Shown: piece after piece, positions 51,273 through 58,752 of the stretch
Layout: each line of letters starts with the position of its first letter
Numbering within the stretch: the first letter of the stretch is position 1
Source of the DNA: a virus
Direction: 5' to 3' (one strand)
Length of the DNA: 64,000 nucleotides
IMG/VR virus record: IMGVR_UViG_3300036791_000462
Span: 43,111-107,110 of that record
Made by a program: the position numbers and the translations under genes
Notes under the pieces: model-generated
What the model saw: only the letters and a program-made list of their open reading frames with translations
Databases searched by the model: none
Told to the model about the DNA's origin: nothing

Positions 51273-52977
51273 TGCTGTCGTCGTAGACGTACGAGCCGTC
51301 GTCACGGCCTGGGGAATACTCCATCGAGTCTTCGCGCAGCGTCGAGCGCTGGAACCCCAGTTGTTCCATCTCGTCTATGGACGTGATCTCCTCGCGACCC
51401 ACCTGTTGCCGTATCCAAAGACATTCCGACGCAACAACAGAGTAGCAAAAGGCTTGCATGTAGTCGTCGGGACCGTCGGCGCGGTAGAGCACCTTGACCT
51501 TGCCGAGATCGTCCTGCTCGACAGAGCGGACGTTCGAGCACATCTGCGCGACGAATGCTTCAGGGAGGTCTTGGGGGAGGTGTTCGCGTTGGGCGCGGAT
51601 GCGTTCCTGGGCAGCGTCTATCGCCTCGGTGCGCCGCACGCTCGCGCGGCGTTGGAGGTCGTTCACGGTCAGCACGTCCTTCTGCTCGCCGGTGGCGTAG
51701 TTGACGATGAACACGCGACCGGCGAAGCGGTTCGCAAACGCTGCCGCGAGACGCCCTTCGGGGAGGTGGTCGATGCCTGCCATGTTCACCCGGAAGCGGT
51801 CCATCAGCTTCGCGAGATCCTCGAAGCTGTCCACCAGCCCGACGTGCAGCGCGCGGCTCTGGGTGTCGCTCGTGTGCTCGCTGACCCACACGTTCAGCGA
51901 GCGGGTGCTCGCGACATCGACGCCCATCGTGACGGGGTTGGCCCCGGTGTACGCCTGCTGCTGGGTGTAGTCGCGCTGGGCGGCAGCGATCATCGCAGCG
52001 GTCAGCCTCGCTCCCTCGGCCTCCCACGGCTCCCCGAGATCGCGGTTGTAGAAGACCTGGCGGCGGTAGACCACCTGTTCGCGGGACGCGGCGATCAGCT
52101 TCGGAACGATCTCCTCGCTGGGGAGGATCAGCTTTGTCACGTGGTAGCCGCGCACGTCACGGCCGGGGTAGGTCGCGACCCACTCGCCGACGGCGACGTT
52201 CAGTGGACCGCGACGACACTGAGAACACACCCTGCCGCCGCGATCCAGGTCTATGTTCTCAGGCCACCGCACCGCCTGCCACAGGCCGCAGAACTCGCAG
52301 CGGACAGTCCACTCGCGCTGGTCACTCTTGTCCCACTCCTTGTGGATCCCGTGCTGAGAGATCGTCGGGAAGCCGATCCGGCGGATCAACCCGAGCGAGT
52401 CCTGCCCGCCGACACGGCGCTCGGCGATAGGGATGTGCGCCTGGACCAACAGGTCGTGCTCATCGAGGCACAGCGCGTCGGCGTCGATGCTCTCAAGCCC
52501 GGCCTCGGCCTCGCTGCCTCGGAAGTAGCAGATCCCGAGCCCCACGGACTTCAGCGTCTTGTTCATCACGCTGGCGGGCGGGACGCGGGTGCGGAGGTAC
52601 TCGCCGAGAATCAGCGGTTTGATGCGCCCGTCGGAGAAGTCGAGTAGCTGACGTTCGCGTGGGAACAGGTAGAGCACGCGCGCACCGTGCATGTCGGCCC
52701 AGCACAACGCCCAGCGCACGAGCCACGCGGAGATCCCAAGCTGGGTCGCTTTCATCACCACAACCTCTTTGTCATCGAACCCCTGCTCGTAGAGTTCGCG
52801 CTGGAACGGCCAGCGGCGGAAGTCGAGCGGGCCTTTGGATTCGGGCACCTTGATCGCCCAGTCCAGGAAGCTCGCGCGGCGCTGCTCGGCGGCGTCCAGG
52901 TCGGATTGGAGCGCGTCGAGGAAAGCGTCGGTGACGCTCAGCTTGAAGCTGTCACGCGGATCGAGCTTCAGCGGCAC
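51226..52977 (-). CDS. Terminase large subunit (GpA family)
   Basis: A 583-residue protein from GTG 52977 behind AAAGGATC. PFQRELYEQGFDDKEVVVM leads to the ATPase loop MKATQLGIS (residues 75-83), and ADALCLDEHDLL is the Walker B. A zinc ribbon CEFC...CSQC lies near residues 228-250. GVDVAS near residue 350 begins the nuclease domain. An acidic tail (DDDSDDDG) ends the protein. It cuts concatemeric DNA and drives it through the portal. Confidence 0.92.
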   Translation of the reverse strand: MPLKLDPRDSFKLSVTDAFLDALQSDLDAAEQRRASFLDWAIKVPESKGPLDFRRWPFQRELYEQGFDDKEVVVMKATQLGISAWLVRWALCWADMHGARVLYLFPRERQLLDFSDGRIKPLILGEYLRTRVPPASVMNKTLKSVGLGICYFRGSEAEAGLESIDADALCLDEHDLLVQAHIPIAERRVGGQDSLGLIRRIGFPTISQHGIHKEWDKSDQREWTVRCEFCGLWQAVRWPENIDLDRGGRVCSQCRRGPLNVAVGEWVATYPGRDVRGYHVTKLILPSEEIVPKLIAASREQVVYRRQVFYNRDLGEPWEAEGARLTAAMIAAAQRDYTQQQAYTGANPVTMGVDVASTRSLNVWVSEHTSDTQSRALHVGLVDSFEDLAKLMDRFRVNMAGIDHLPEGRLAAAFANRFAGRVFIVNYATGEQKDVLTVNDLQRRASVRRTEAIDAAQERIRAQREHLPQDLPEAFVAQMCSNVRSVEQDDLGKVKVLYRADGPDDYMQAFCYSVVASECLWIRQQVGREEITSIDEMEQLGFQRSTLREDSMEYSPGRDDGSYVYDDSNGFHGSDDDSDDDGY

Positions 52978-53206
52978 GGGTGATCCTTTCGAGGTGGTAG
53001 GCGCAGTAGCTCTCGCGCGGCATCGCCTGCTCCGGGCAGCCGGGCGTCTCGCAGCGTTTACTCACCGGCCGTCGGCCTGAGCGCATCCTGGCGACACCGT
53101 CTCGTTCCATCGCTCCCGCCACCGCCGCGAACTGGTCACGGTGCTCGACGCAGAAACGCGAGCCCTCAGCCCGATCCGTTGGACACCTGGGGCTGCTGCA
53201 CCGCAT
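52952..53206 (-). CDS. Double zinc-finger protein between terminase genes
   Basis: An 84-residue protein overlapping both terminase genes. It has two matching Cys3-His units: CSSPRCPTDR...FCVEH and CETPGCPEQA...YCAYH. The repeat structure suggests an internal duplication. It may bind DNA during packaging. Confidence 0.75.
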   Translation of the reverse strand: MRCSSPRCPTDRAEGSRFCVEHRDQFAAVAGAMERDGVARMRSGRRPVSKRCETPGCPEQAMPRESYCAYHLERITRAAEARSA

Positions 53207-53753
53207 CGGCTCGGAGCGTGTCGAGGATCGCGCGCTTCATCTCCGGGGTGGCTCCCTGCTCTGTGAGGACGGTCACGAGCCGGACGGCGAGCGATTGCAC
53301 GTCGAGTTCGAGGCGCAGGGTGCCGAGGTCGTGCGGGAGGATGCCGGTCGCTTGCATCAGTTCGGCGGTGCGGGTCAGCGCGTTCATCTGGGCGTTGATC
53401 GCGGAGATCTCGGTCGCCTCGGTGGTGGTCGAGTCGGCGACCTCGGCTAGCTGCTCGACCCAGCTTTCGAGCCGGTCGAGCATCCCGTGAACGATGGCGA
53501 TGGGATCGCGGCCCTGGTAGGTCGCCTGGTTGGCGTCACGCCACTGCCCGTAGATCTCCTTGCACTGGCGCTGGGTGAGGTCGTACTTGGAGGACAGGTA
53601 CGCCCAGCCCTGGCCGCGCAGCTTGTCGCGGATCAGTTCAGCGTTGCGCGCTTCGCGCTCGCGCTCGGTGAGCCCCGGCTTGCGCCCGTGCTTGCGCCCC
53701 TCGGCATCGGCCATGCCCTCAATCGTGCGCTTGTCGGCGGGCTCGTCCGTCAC
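53166..53753 (-). CDS. Terminase small subunit candidate
   Basis: A 195-residue protein from GTG 53753. A basic start is followed by GWAYLSSKYDLTQRQCKEIYGQ, an HTH-like DNA-recognition unit, then a helical oligomerisation region. Position just before the large subunit is the main support; sequence identity to known small subunits was not checked. Confidence 0.7.
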   Translation of the reverse strand: MTDEPADKRTIEGMADAEGRKHGRKPGLTEREREARNAELIRDKLRGQGWAYLSSKYDLTQRQCKEIYGQWRDANQATYQGRDPIAIVHGMLDRLESWVEQLAEVADSTTTEATEISAINAQMNALTRTAELMQATGILPHDLGTLRLELDVQSLAVRLVTVLTEQGATPEMKRAILDTLRADAVQQPQVSNGSG

Positions 53754-53782
53754 GGCTTCAAGCGTACCGCCGCGCTGGTGCC

Positions 53783-54115
53783 CTACTGGGACTGGGTATC
53801 GACCTGGGCCGGATGCGGCGGCTCGGCCGTCTGCGCTGCCTGGGTCGCAGCGGTGAGTTGGGTCGTGACCGATTGCAGGCTGTCGTGGATCTCGTCTAGC
53901 TGGGCCTGGGTGACGGTGCCCGCTTGCATGGTGGTAATGAGGTTCGCGAGCGTTTCCAACTCGTTCGCAGCCGCCGCCTCGGCGTCCTTGAGCGCTGCGA
54001 TGTCCGCCTGTATCTGCGCGATGTCAGCCATCATCTTCTCCAGTAGATCGGTGAGGGGCCAGAACTGCAGGTACCTGGCGCGGAGTTGCCGTAGGTAATC
54101 GAACACGTCGTCCAT
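53783..54115 (-). CDS. Coiled-coil protein
   Basis: A 110-residue protein from ATG 54115 (MDDVFDYLRQLRARYL...). A long Ala/Leu/Glu coiled coil (IAALKDAEAAAANELE) and a Gln/Thr/Ala-rich tail. It may be a head or scaffold-like protein; small for a scaffold. Confidence 0.7.
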   Translation of the reverse strand: MDDVFDYLRQLRARYLQFWPLTDLLEKMMADIAQIQADIAALKDAEAAAANELETLANLITTMQAGTVTQAQLDEIHDSLQSVTTQLTAATQAAQTAEPPHPAQVDTQSQ

Positions 54116-54146
54116 GCCTGGTAGCGCGCATCCTACGCCAGTGGGA

Positions 54147-54470
54147 TCAGCGCATGCGTTCCGCGAGCCAGGCGTCACGCTTGGCGACACGGTCGCGCTG
54201 CTTCTTCTCGCTCTCGGAGCCGAGTTCGACCCCGAGCCCGCAGCGGCGGCACAGGCCGCGTGGCGCGTCGTGGCCGTGCTGTTCGCAGACGAGCGCTGCC
54301 GCCTGTGGCTCTGGCATCCCGTCGGAGCGCAGCGACAGGTAGTGGCCGAGCGCGAGGTACTCCTCTACGGCCGTCTCGTCGTAGCCGTGAAAGTCTTTGA
54401 TCCGGCCGTGTAGCTCGGCGCGCAGATCGACGGGCTCCTGCGACTCAGGCGGTGGGGGGCTCGTCGTCAC
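54147..54470 (-). CDS. Zinc-binding hypothetical protein
   Basis: A 107-residue protein from GTG 54470, overlapping the upstream gene by 26 bases. CEQHGHDAPRGLCRRCG provides Cys and His ligands, and the end is charged. Function unknown. Confidence 0.7.
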   Translation of the reverse strand: MTTSPPPPESQEPVDLRAELHGRIKDFHGYDETAVEEYLALGHYLSLRSDGMPEPQAAALVCEQHGHDAPRGLCRRCGLGVELGSESEKKQRDRVAKRDAWLAERMR

Positions 54471-54633
54471 GGTCGAAGTACCCTGACAGGCGCGCGGGGC
54501 CAATCCGAATGTCGATCCCCCACCTGCCTACCTCCACGTAGCACCGTCTGGGTCCGAGGCGAAGCCAGCGCACGTCCTGCTCGTCGCCGCTGCGGTCGTA
54601 GCGGGTGTACCACGGTCGGCTGACGAGCGCCAT
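54445..54633 (-). CDS. Small basic protein
   Basis: A 62-residue Arg- and Trp-rich protein (MALVSRPWYTRYDRSG...). The strand pattern WLRLGPRRCYVEVGRWGIDI suggests a small beta sheet. Function unknown. Confidence 0.7.
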   Translation of the reverse strand: MALVSRPWYTRYDRSGDEQDVRWLRLGPRRCYVEVGRWGIDIRIGPARLSGYFDRDDEPPTA

Positions 54634-54929
54634 TAGAACGGCTCGACGGGCTCGACCTTCAGTTTCTTGGTGATCTCCTCACGGGTACGAAGCGCTTCGG
54701 CCCAGTTACGCATCGGGACTGCGCGCCAGATGCCCTCGCGGCCCTTCGCGACCTCGGTGACAGCGTTGTGGCGGATCGTGGTAGTCGCGCCACCGGCTTC
54801 GACCCATGCGACCACGGTGTCGCCGTTGTCGTCTTTGAGTTCGCGCTGTTCCAGCACGACGTACTCGGTCGGCTGCTGGGTGCGGCCGTTCGTCTTGCCG
54901 TCTTCTTTGGCTGCCGCTTTGGTCGCCAT
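54633..54929 (-). CDS. Hypothetical protein
   Basis: A 98-residue protein (MATKAAAKEDGKTNG...). A Lys/Ala-rich start and a beta-rich middle (YVVLEQRELKDDNGD). It overlaps the MerR-like gene stop by one base. Function unknown. Confidence 0.7.
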   Translation of the reverse strand: MATKAAAKEDGKTNGRTQQPTEYVVLEQRELKDDNGDTVVAWVEAGGATTTIRHNAVTEVAKGREGIWRAVPMRNWAEALRTREEITKKLKVEPVEPF

Positions 54930-55258
54930 CAGCTTGCCGCCGCGCGCTTGCGGGTGCGCTTTGGTTTGACCGGCTCTGGTTCCGGCTCGGGTTCGGGGTC
55001 ACGGTTGCGGCGGTTCGCTTCTACCCAGTCGCTCATGCGCTCGATGTCCTTCCGGTGCCAGATCGGGGTTGCTTGTAGTCTCGCTGCTGTCGGTGGCATC
55101 ACGCCTCGCTTGATCCAGCGACCGATGCGAGGTCGCTCGACGCCGAGGAGTTCCGCGACCTCTGCGGTGCCGACGACATCGAGTTGCCGGACCTGCTTCG
55201 GCTGCTTCGGCCTTGGGGGTATGTGCCCGTTTCTTTCTAGGATTTTGACGCTGCTCAT
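54929..55258 (-). CDS. MerR/AlpA-like DNA-binding protein
   Basis: A 109-residue protein from ATG 55258 behind GGAGGG. VVGTAEVAELLGVERPRIGR begins a helix-turn-helix with a wing and LQATPIWHRKDIERMSDWV, as in MerR-type or AlpA-type proteins. A Glu/Pro stretch and a basic tail follow. A second protein of the same layout lies at 61168. It may regulate phage promoters. Confidence 0.78.
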   Translation of the reverse strand: MSSVKILERNGHIPPRPKQPKQVRQLDVVGTAEVAELLGVERPRIGRWIKRGVMPPTAARLQATPIWHRKDIERMSDWVEANRRNRDPEPEPEPEPVKPKRTRKRAAAS

Positions 55259-55265
55259 ACCCTCC

Positions 55266-55288
55266 AGCATAACACAAGATTGGCGCTT
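55266..55288 (-). promoter_or_regulatory. Palindromic promoter half-site, near-leaderless
   Basis: TAACACAAGATTGGCGCTT at 55270-55288 keeps only the -10 side (GTGTTATGCT). The -10 TATGCT (55266-55271) lies about 8 bases before the MerR-like ATG, so the transcript would start at or near the start codon. Confidence 0.5.
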
Positions 55289-55295
55289 GGTGCGG

Positions 55296-55583
55296 TCAGC
55301 GTCCCATCCGGCGTCGGATGGCATCGAGGGTCGGGCAGATGTACCCGTTGTAGCGGTGGGTGCAGCCCTCGCCGAGCGCGGCGATCTCCGCCATCGTGGT
55401 GCGGGTCGTGATCGGGCACCGGCATCCCCGGTTGCGGTCTAGCTCATCGCGGATGATCGTCTGCAGCTTGGTGCGAGCCTCCTGCTCGCGGTGGCGCTCC
55501 GCGCCCTCCTGTAGCCGGTCGCGGTCGCGCTGCCGTTTGCGAGCGGCGCGCTCCTCCTCTAGCGGTGTCGTCATCACAGCCAT
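55296..55583 (-). CDS. Small zinc-type protein
   Basis: A 95-residue protein from ATG 55583 behind CGACCGAGGAG. The first half is very charged and helical (EEERAARKRQRDRDRLQ); the second has CRCP, GCTH and ICPT, a possible metal site. Function unknown. Confidence 0.72.
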   Translation of the reverse strand: MAVMTTPLEEERAARKRQRDRDRLQEGAERHREQEARTKLQTIIRDELDRNRGCRCPITTRTTMAEIAALGEGCTHRYNGYICPTLDAIRRRMGR

Positions 55584-55639
55584 CGGGTTCTCCTCGGTCG
55601 GGTGGTGCCCGACGGCGGGTGACCGCCGGGCACCTGGGG

Positions 55640-56002
55640 TTAGTTCGGGAAGCGCTGCAGCGGCATTTCGATCTCGCGGTCGGGAGCTTCGCGCAGCGCC
55701 TGGATGCACGCTCGATGGATCGAGCCGCGTCCGCTCAGCCGCAGCACCGATTCGGGTAGATGCCCGATTCGGTGTGTGCTGAGCGCCTCTGCAGCCGCGT
55801 AGCCGGTGAACAGCCGGTTGTCGATGCTCTCGTCCAGCCAGCCGCCCAGGCCGCGTGCCTTCATTGCTGCCGACACCTGCGCGGGTGTTTGGGTCGGCAC
55901 GACGGCGCGGTCATGGGCGTCGAGTTCGTCCAGCTTCTCAACGTCGTAGACGCTGTGCGAGTCGAGGTCGCTCAGCCAGTCAGCCAGTTCTTTGTTGGTC
56001 AT
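55640..56002 (-). CDS. Hypothetical protein
   Basis: A 120-residue protein from ATG 56002 behind GGGAGGTGACT (GTG 56008 is possible). Acidic helical start (NKELADWLSDLDSHSV). No family recognised. Confidence 0.72.
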   Translation of the reverse strand: MTNKELADWLSDLDSHSVYDVEKLDELDAHDRAVVPTQTPAQVSAAMKARGLGGWLDESIDNRLFTGYAAAEALSTHRIGHLPESVLRLSGRGSIHRACIQALREAPDREIEMPLQRFPN

Positions 56003-56004
56003 AG

Positions 56005-56433
56005 TCACCTCCCTTCTGTCCAGTAGCCGTACACGCAGCGGGTGCCGTCACGCGACGGGTCGTGCGTGTCATGGATCACGCCGTCGATCACGGCGGTGAC
56101 GTGTTTGGACACCGAGACGATCAGTCGCCCGTCGGGCAGTTCGCCGTTTGCGAGGTGCACGGTGCAGCCTGAGCCGATCTGCATCGTCGGCGTCCAGTCC
56201 CAGCCGAGGCTGGCGAGATACCGGCGGAGGGTTGGGGACTTCACGCCTGTGCGCGCGTGCGAGCGTCTGCTCCCGCTGCGGGGTCGTTCGCGTTGCGCGA
56301 CCTGGTTGAGCGCGTCGTAGATCTGCAGGTACGGGATGCCGGTGGCGATGGCTATCGCGCGGGTCACGCAGTCACCTGTCGTGCCTTTGAACCCGGCGGC
56401 GGCTCTGCCGCCGTCGTCGTGTACCCACTGCAT
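56005..56433 (-). CDS. Conserved phage cysteine-protease-like protein
   Basis: A 142-residue protein. GDCVTRAIAIATG, then TPTMQIGSGCTVHL, SKHVTAVIDG and HDTHDPSRDG are a conserved Cys-His-Asp layout that I recognise from many phages, with a papain-like look. It probably acts on a peptide or isopeptide bond, but the substrate is unknown. Confidence 0.8.
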   Translation of the reverse strand: MQWVHDDGGRAAAGFKGTTGDCVTRAIAIATGIPYLQIYDALNQVAQRERPRSGSRRSHARTGVKSPTLRRYLASLGWDWTPTMQIGSGCTVHLANGELPDGRLIVSVSKHVTAVIDGVIHDTHDPSRDGTRCVYGYWTEGR

Positions 56434-56609
56434 CAGCGTTCGTCTTCTCTACGGGTCGCGAAGTGGAACCCGTGGCAGAAGCTGCACTCGTAGATGCACT
56501 TGCCAGAGACTCTGTAGCGCTCGGCATGTGTGATTGCAGCCTGGCGCGTTTTGAACCTGCGCTTCGGTTTACCGTCTGCGCGGAAGTGTTCACCAACTAT
56601 CCTGGTCAC
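56433..56609 (-). CDS. Zinc-finger miniprotein
   Basis: A 58-residue protein from GTG 56609 behind CGACCGAGGAG. Basic start (KPKRRFKTRQAAITHAE), then CIYECSFCHGFH. The same layout (basic helix, then CPRCDGWH) is found in the rightward gene at 63141, so they look like paralogues. Confidence 0.75.
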   Translation of the reverse strand: MTRIVGEHFRADGKPKRRFKTRQAAITHAERYRVSGKCIYECSFCHGFHFATRREDER

Positions 56610-56655
56610 TGCAGACTCCTCGGTCGATGTGGAGTGACCCGAAGGCCACTCACAC

Positions 56656-56676
56656 ATTATAGCATCCGAGGTGTAA
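56656..56676 (-). promoter_or_regulatory. Promoter with consensus -10 TATAAT
   Basis: TAGCATCCGAGGTGTAA at 56660-56676 is a diverged palindrome with minus-strand -10 TATAAT (56656-56661) and TTACAC upstream. A leader stem GAGTG/CACTC precedes CGACCGAGGAG of the 56433-56609 gene. Confidence 0.6.
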
Positions 56677-56678
56677 GG

Positions 56679-57338
56679 TCAGTCGATCCGCGACTCACCG
56701 TAAGCGGTGATCCCACCCTCGCGCAGCACCTCGGCGACCGCGTAAGCGGCTGCCTCCCACCTGGTCAGTGACTGTGAGCCACGGTCACCGCAGATCTTCC
56801 ACAGGCTCATGCGCACACCGCCCGCGTAACTGTCAGGTGAGCCGTAGCCCTCCTTGATCAGCCACCGTGCGAATCGTGAGCCGCCCGGCCGGACGCTCAC
56901 CCAACCGAAGCCGCAGACACCCTCGCGCACTTCGTAGATGTTCTCGTTGGGATCGAACCCGCCGCCGTCGCCGCCCATCAGCGACCCCATCACGTCCTTC
57001 GGCGTACCGACGTACATCGTTGTCGGGATCGCTTCCCGGAATGCTTTCTCGCCAGCCTCAGCCGCACGTGCGAGCAGGGACTTCATCTCGGCCGTGCTCA
57101 GCTTGGTCGAGCCGCCCCCGCCGCTTGCCTTGTTCCGGCAAGTCGAGCAGATCGCGTACTCGCTCAGGGAGCCAGCGTCCTGACGCTCGATCCGACCGCG
57201 ACTCCACGAGCCGCGCCGGTCGCCCTTGATCTCGGACACGTCCTTGCCGCAGATCGTGCGACTGGAGTCGGAGTCGGTCGCGTAGTGCCAGCGGGGCTGA
57301 CGGTACGCGCCCGGATTGGTCTTCCGGATCGCTTCCAT
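56679..57338 (-). CDS. Hypothetical protein
   Basis: A 219-residue protein from ATG 57338 behind CCGACCGAGGAGG. CSTC near residue 65 and CGKD earlier may bind metal; later a Gly/Asp-rich loop and ICGDRGSQSL. First gene after the divergent promoter at 57390-57425. No family recognised. Confidence 0.78.
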   Translation of the reverse strand: MEAIRKTNPGAYRQPRWHYATDSDSSRTICGKDVSEIKGDRRGSWSRGRIERQDAGSLSEYAICSTCRNKASGGGGSTKLSTAEMKSLLARAAEAGEKAFREAIPTTMYVGTPKDVMGSLMGGDGGGFDPNENIYEVREGVCGFGWVSVRPGGSRFARWLIKEGYGSPDSYAGGVRMSLWKICGDRGSQSLTRWEAAAYAVAEVLREGGITAYGESRID

Positions 57339-57389
57339 TCTTCAAACCTCCTCGGTCGGGGGAAGTCGGGGCTATCACCCCGCACCTAC

Positions 57390-57425
57390 AGAGTAGCACA
57401 TATCGTGTGCTGGGCGTGCTATGAT
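57390..57425. promoter_or_regulatory. Divergent promoter pair
   Basis: TAGCACATATCGTGTGCTG at 57394-57412 serves the leftward gene, and GTGCTATGAT (TATGAT at 57420-57425) the rightward gene. Both leaders can form a stem (CGGGG/CCCCG at 57367-57382, CGGGC/GCCCG at 57433-57446) before GACCGAGGAGG. Confidence 0.72.
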
Positions 57426-57465
57426 GTTCGTGCGGGCATGAGCCCGTATGACCGAGGAGGAAGAC

Positions 57466-57654
57466 TTGAGCATCGCACTGACCAGAGCGCAGGCCGTGGC
57501 GCTCACCAAGCTGATTGTCGATGACGTGATCGAGAGCGACAGCGGCGATCTGCTGCTGACCCCGCAAGGCAGCGGCAGCATCTACGCAGCGTTCCAGCGC
57601 GGGAGTTTCACGATCCTCACTGACGGCACCACCACCGAGGAGGACTTCGGCTGA
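57466..57654 (+). CDS. Small rightward hypothetical protein
   Basis: A 62-residue protein from TTG 57466 behind GACCGAGGAGG (57450-57460). An ATG at 57448 is in frame but lies before the ribosome site. Sequence ALTRAQAVALTKLIVDD then a beta-rich part. Function unknown. Confidence 0.72.
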   Translation: MSIALTRAQAVALTKLIVDDVIESDSGDLLLTPQGSGSIYAAFQRGSFTILTDGTTTEEDFG

Positions 57655-57655
57655 G

Positions 57656-57934
57656 ATGGCACGGTCCCGTGAGCAGGCGAAGCGTCAGATGGCGCGTAGC
57701 TGGCGGCGACTGGCTGCTTCGTCAGCCGCTCGCGTCGATGCGCTGCTGCACGCGATCACCATCGCGCAACTCTCGACGGACCTTGAGGTTGGGAGCTTGC
57801 GGAAGGTTCTGACCGCCGAAGTTGAAAGCCACCTGTATCACCAGGCTCGCGCCGACGGCGACGCCCACCCAGCGGCGCTGGAGAAGTCCCGACAGGGTCG
57901 CAAGCAGGTGGACGCGCTCGCTGGCTGGAACTAG
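57656..57934 (+). CDS. Small rightward helical protein
   Basis: A 92-residue protein from ATG 57656, two bases after the previous stop. Basic helical N-terminus (SREQAKRQMARSWRR), all-helical. Followed at once by a terminator hairpin. Function unknown. Confidence 0.72.
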   Translation: MARSREQAKRQMARSWRRLAASSAARVDALLHAITIAQLSTDLEVGSLRKVLTAEVESHLYHQARADGDAHPAALEKSRQGRKQVDALAGWN

Positions 57935-57936
57935 GA

Positions 57937-57970
57937 GAGGGGGGCCAGCCTCAGCCGACCCCCCTCTTAT
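57937..57970 (+). terminator. Terminator hairpin after the rightward pair
   Basis: GAGGGGGG (57937-57944) pairs with CCCCCCTC (57959-57966), followed by TTAT. It ends the short rightward operon. Confidence 0.65.
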
Positions 57971-58000
57971 TGCGTTTGCGCTCAGTGCGCGTGCAATAAG
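57966..58000. repeat. Inverted repeat CTTATTGC/GCAATAAG
   Basis: Eight-base arms at 57966-57973 and 57993-58000 with an inner GCGC/GCGC. It shares bases with the terminator before it. It could be a binding site or a second hairpin. Confidence 0.45.
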
Positions 58001-58011
58001 TTCCCGAGGTG

Positions 58012-58054
58012 ACCGGCCCCCTGGACACCGGGTAAGTGAGGGGGCCGGTCTTTC
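58012..58054. terminator. Perfect 11-bp terminator hairpin
   Basis: ACCGGCCCCCT (58012-58022) pairs fully with AGGGGGCCGGT (58039-58049), followed by CTTTCT. It lies between the rightward pair and the end of the leftward genes and can serve both. Confidence 0.72.
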
Positions 58055-58073
58055 TCCTCGGTGTAAGTCTGCC

Positions 58074-58178
58074 CTACTCGTCCTCGTCGGGAGCAGGTTC
58101 CGTCCCTGGGTCGGGCTCGACGGGGGTGGGCTCGGGCTCGGCGGGCTCCGTCGGGACTTCAGGCTCTTGGACGCTCAC
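58074..58178 (-). CDS. 34-residue Pro/Glu-rich peptide
   Basis: A 34-residue frame from GTG 58178. A start-associated element variant (CAACCGAGGAG) lies a few bases before. Sequence is a Pro-Glu repeat (EPEVPTEPAEPEPTPVEP), so disordered. An ATG five bases upstream would stop after two codons. Function unknown. Confidence 0.55.
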   Translation of the reverse strand: MSVQEPEVPTEPAEPEPTPVEPDPGTEPAPDEDE

Positions 58179-58203
58179 GTCATGCTCCTCGGTTGGGGTT
58201 GCC

Positions 58204-58752
58204 TCAGCCGGTCAACGCTAACTGATCGGAGGGGCTCTGTGCTGCTAGCTCCAGTTGGCCGTCCTCCGCGCAAGCAGACACCACCCAGACCCGGATCTCG
58301 GCGCGGGGCGGATCTCCGTAGCGCTTCTCCGCACGGACGGAGACGACCTGGCCGTCGTCGGCGTACAACACGCCTGTGAGCGCGTCGAGGATCGCACGCA
58401 GGTACTTGTCCACGTCGGGCCGGACGGCCGGATACGTGGGCGCGGAGGCTTTCAGCAGGTGCGCGTTGCGGCCTGTACCGAAGTGCCCGGAGTTGCGCGA
58501 CTGGTAGAAGATCACCTCAACGCCAACCGGCTGGTTCGGGGCGATCCGGCCACCCGCCTTCTCGCGAGCTTCCAGCGCACAGCTTGCGACAGCGTGCTCC
58601 CACACGCGACCGCGCGCACCGGCAGCGTTGCGGGTGACGACCGCTGGGTTACCGTTCTCGCGTACGACAATCGAGCCGTCCTTGTGCTTAGCCACGAAAC
58701 TCGAAGTCGAGCCCTTCGTCACCGGCTTACCGATCACCGTGAACTGGATCAT
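58204..58752 (-). CDS. RusA-type Holliday junction resolvase
   Basis: A 182-residue protein from ATG 58752. FTVIGKPVTKGSTSSF at the start, then RPDVDKYLRAILDAL and LYADDGQVVSVRAEKRYG, the family motif with the Asp residues that bind metal. RusA cuts Holliday junctions during phage recombination and replication. It overlaps the Mom-like gene by 26 bases. Confidence 0.9.
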   Translation of the reverse strand: MIQFTVIGKPVTKGSTSSFVAKHKDGSIVVRENGNPAVVTRNAAGARGRVWEHAVASCALEAREKAGGRIAPNQPVGVEVIFYQSRNSGHFGTGRNAHLLKASAPTYPAVRPDVDKYLRAILDALTGVLYADDGQVVSVRAEKRYGDPPRAEIRVWVVSACAEDGQLELAAQSPSDQLALTG

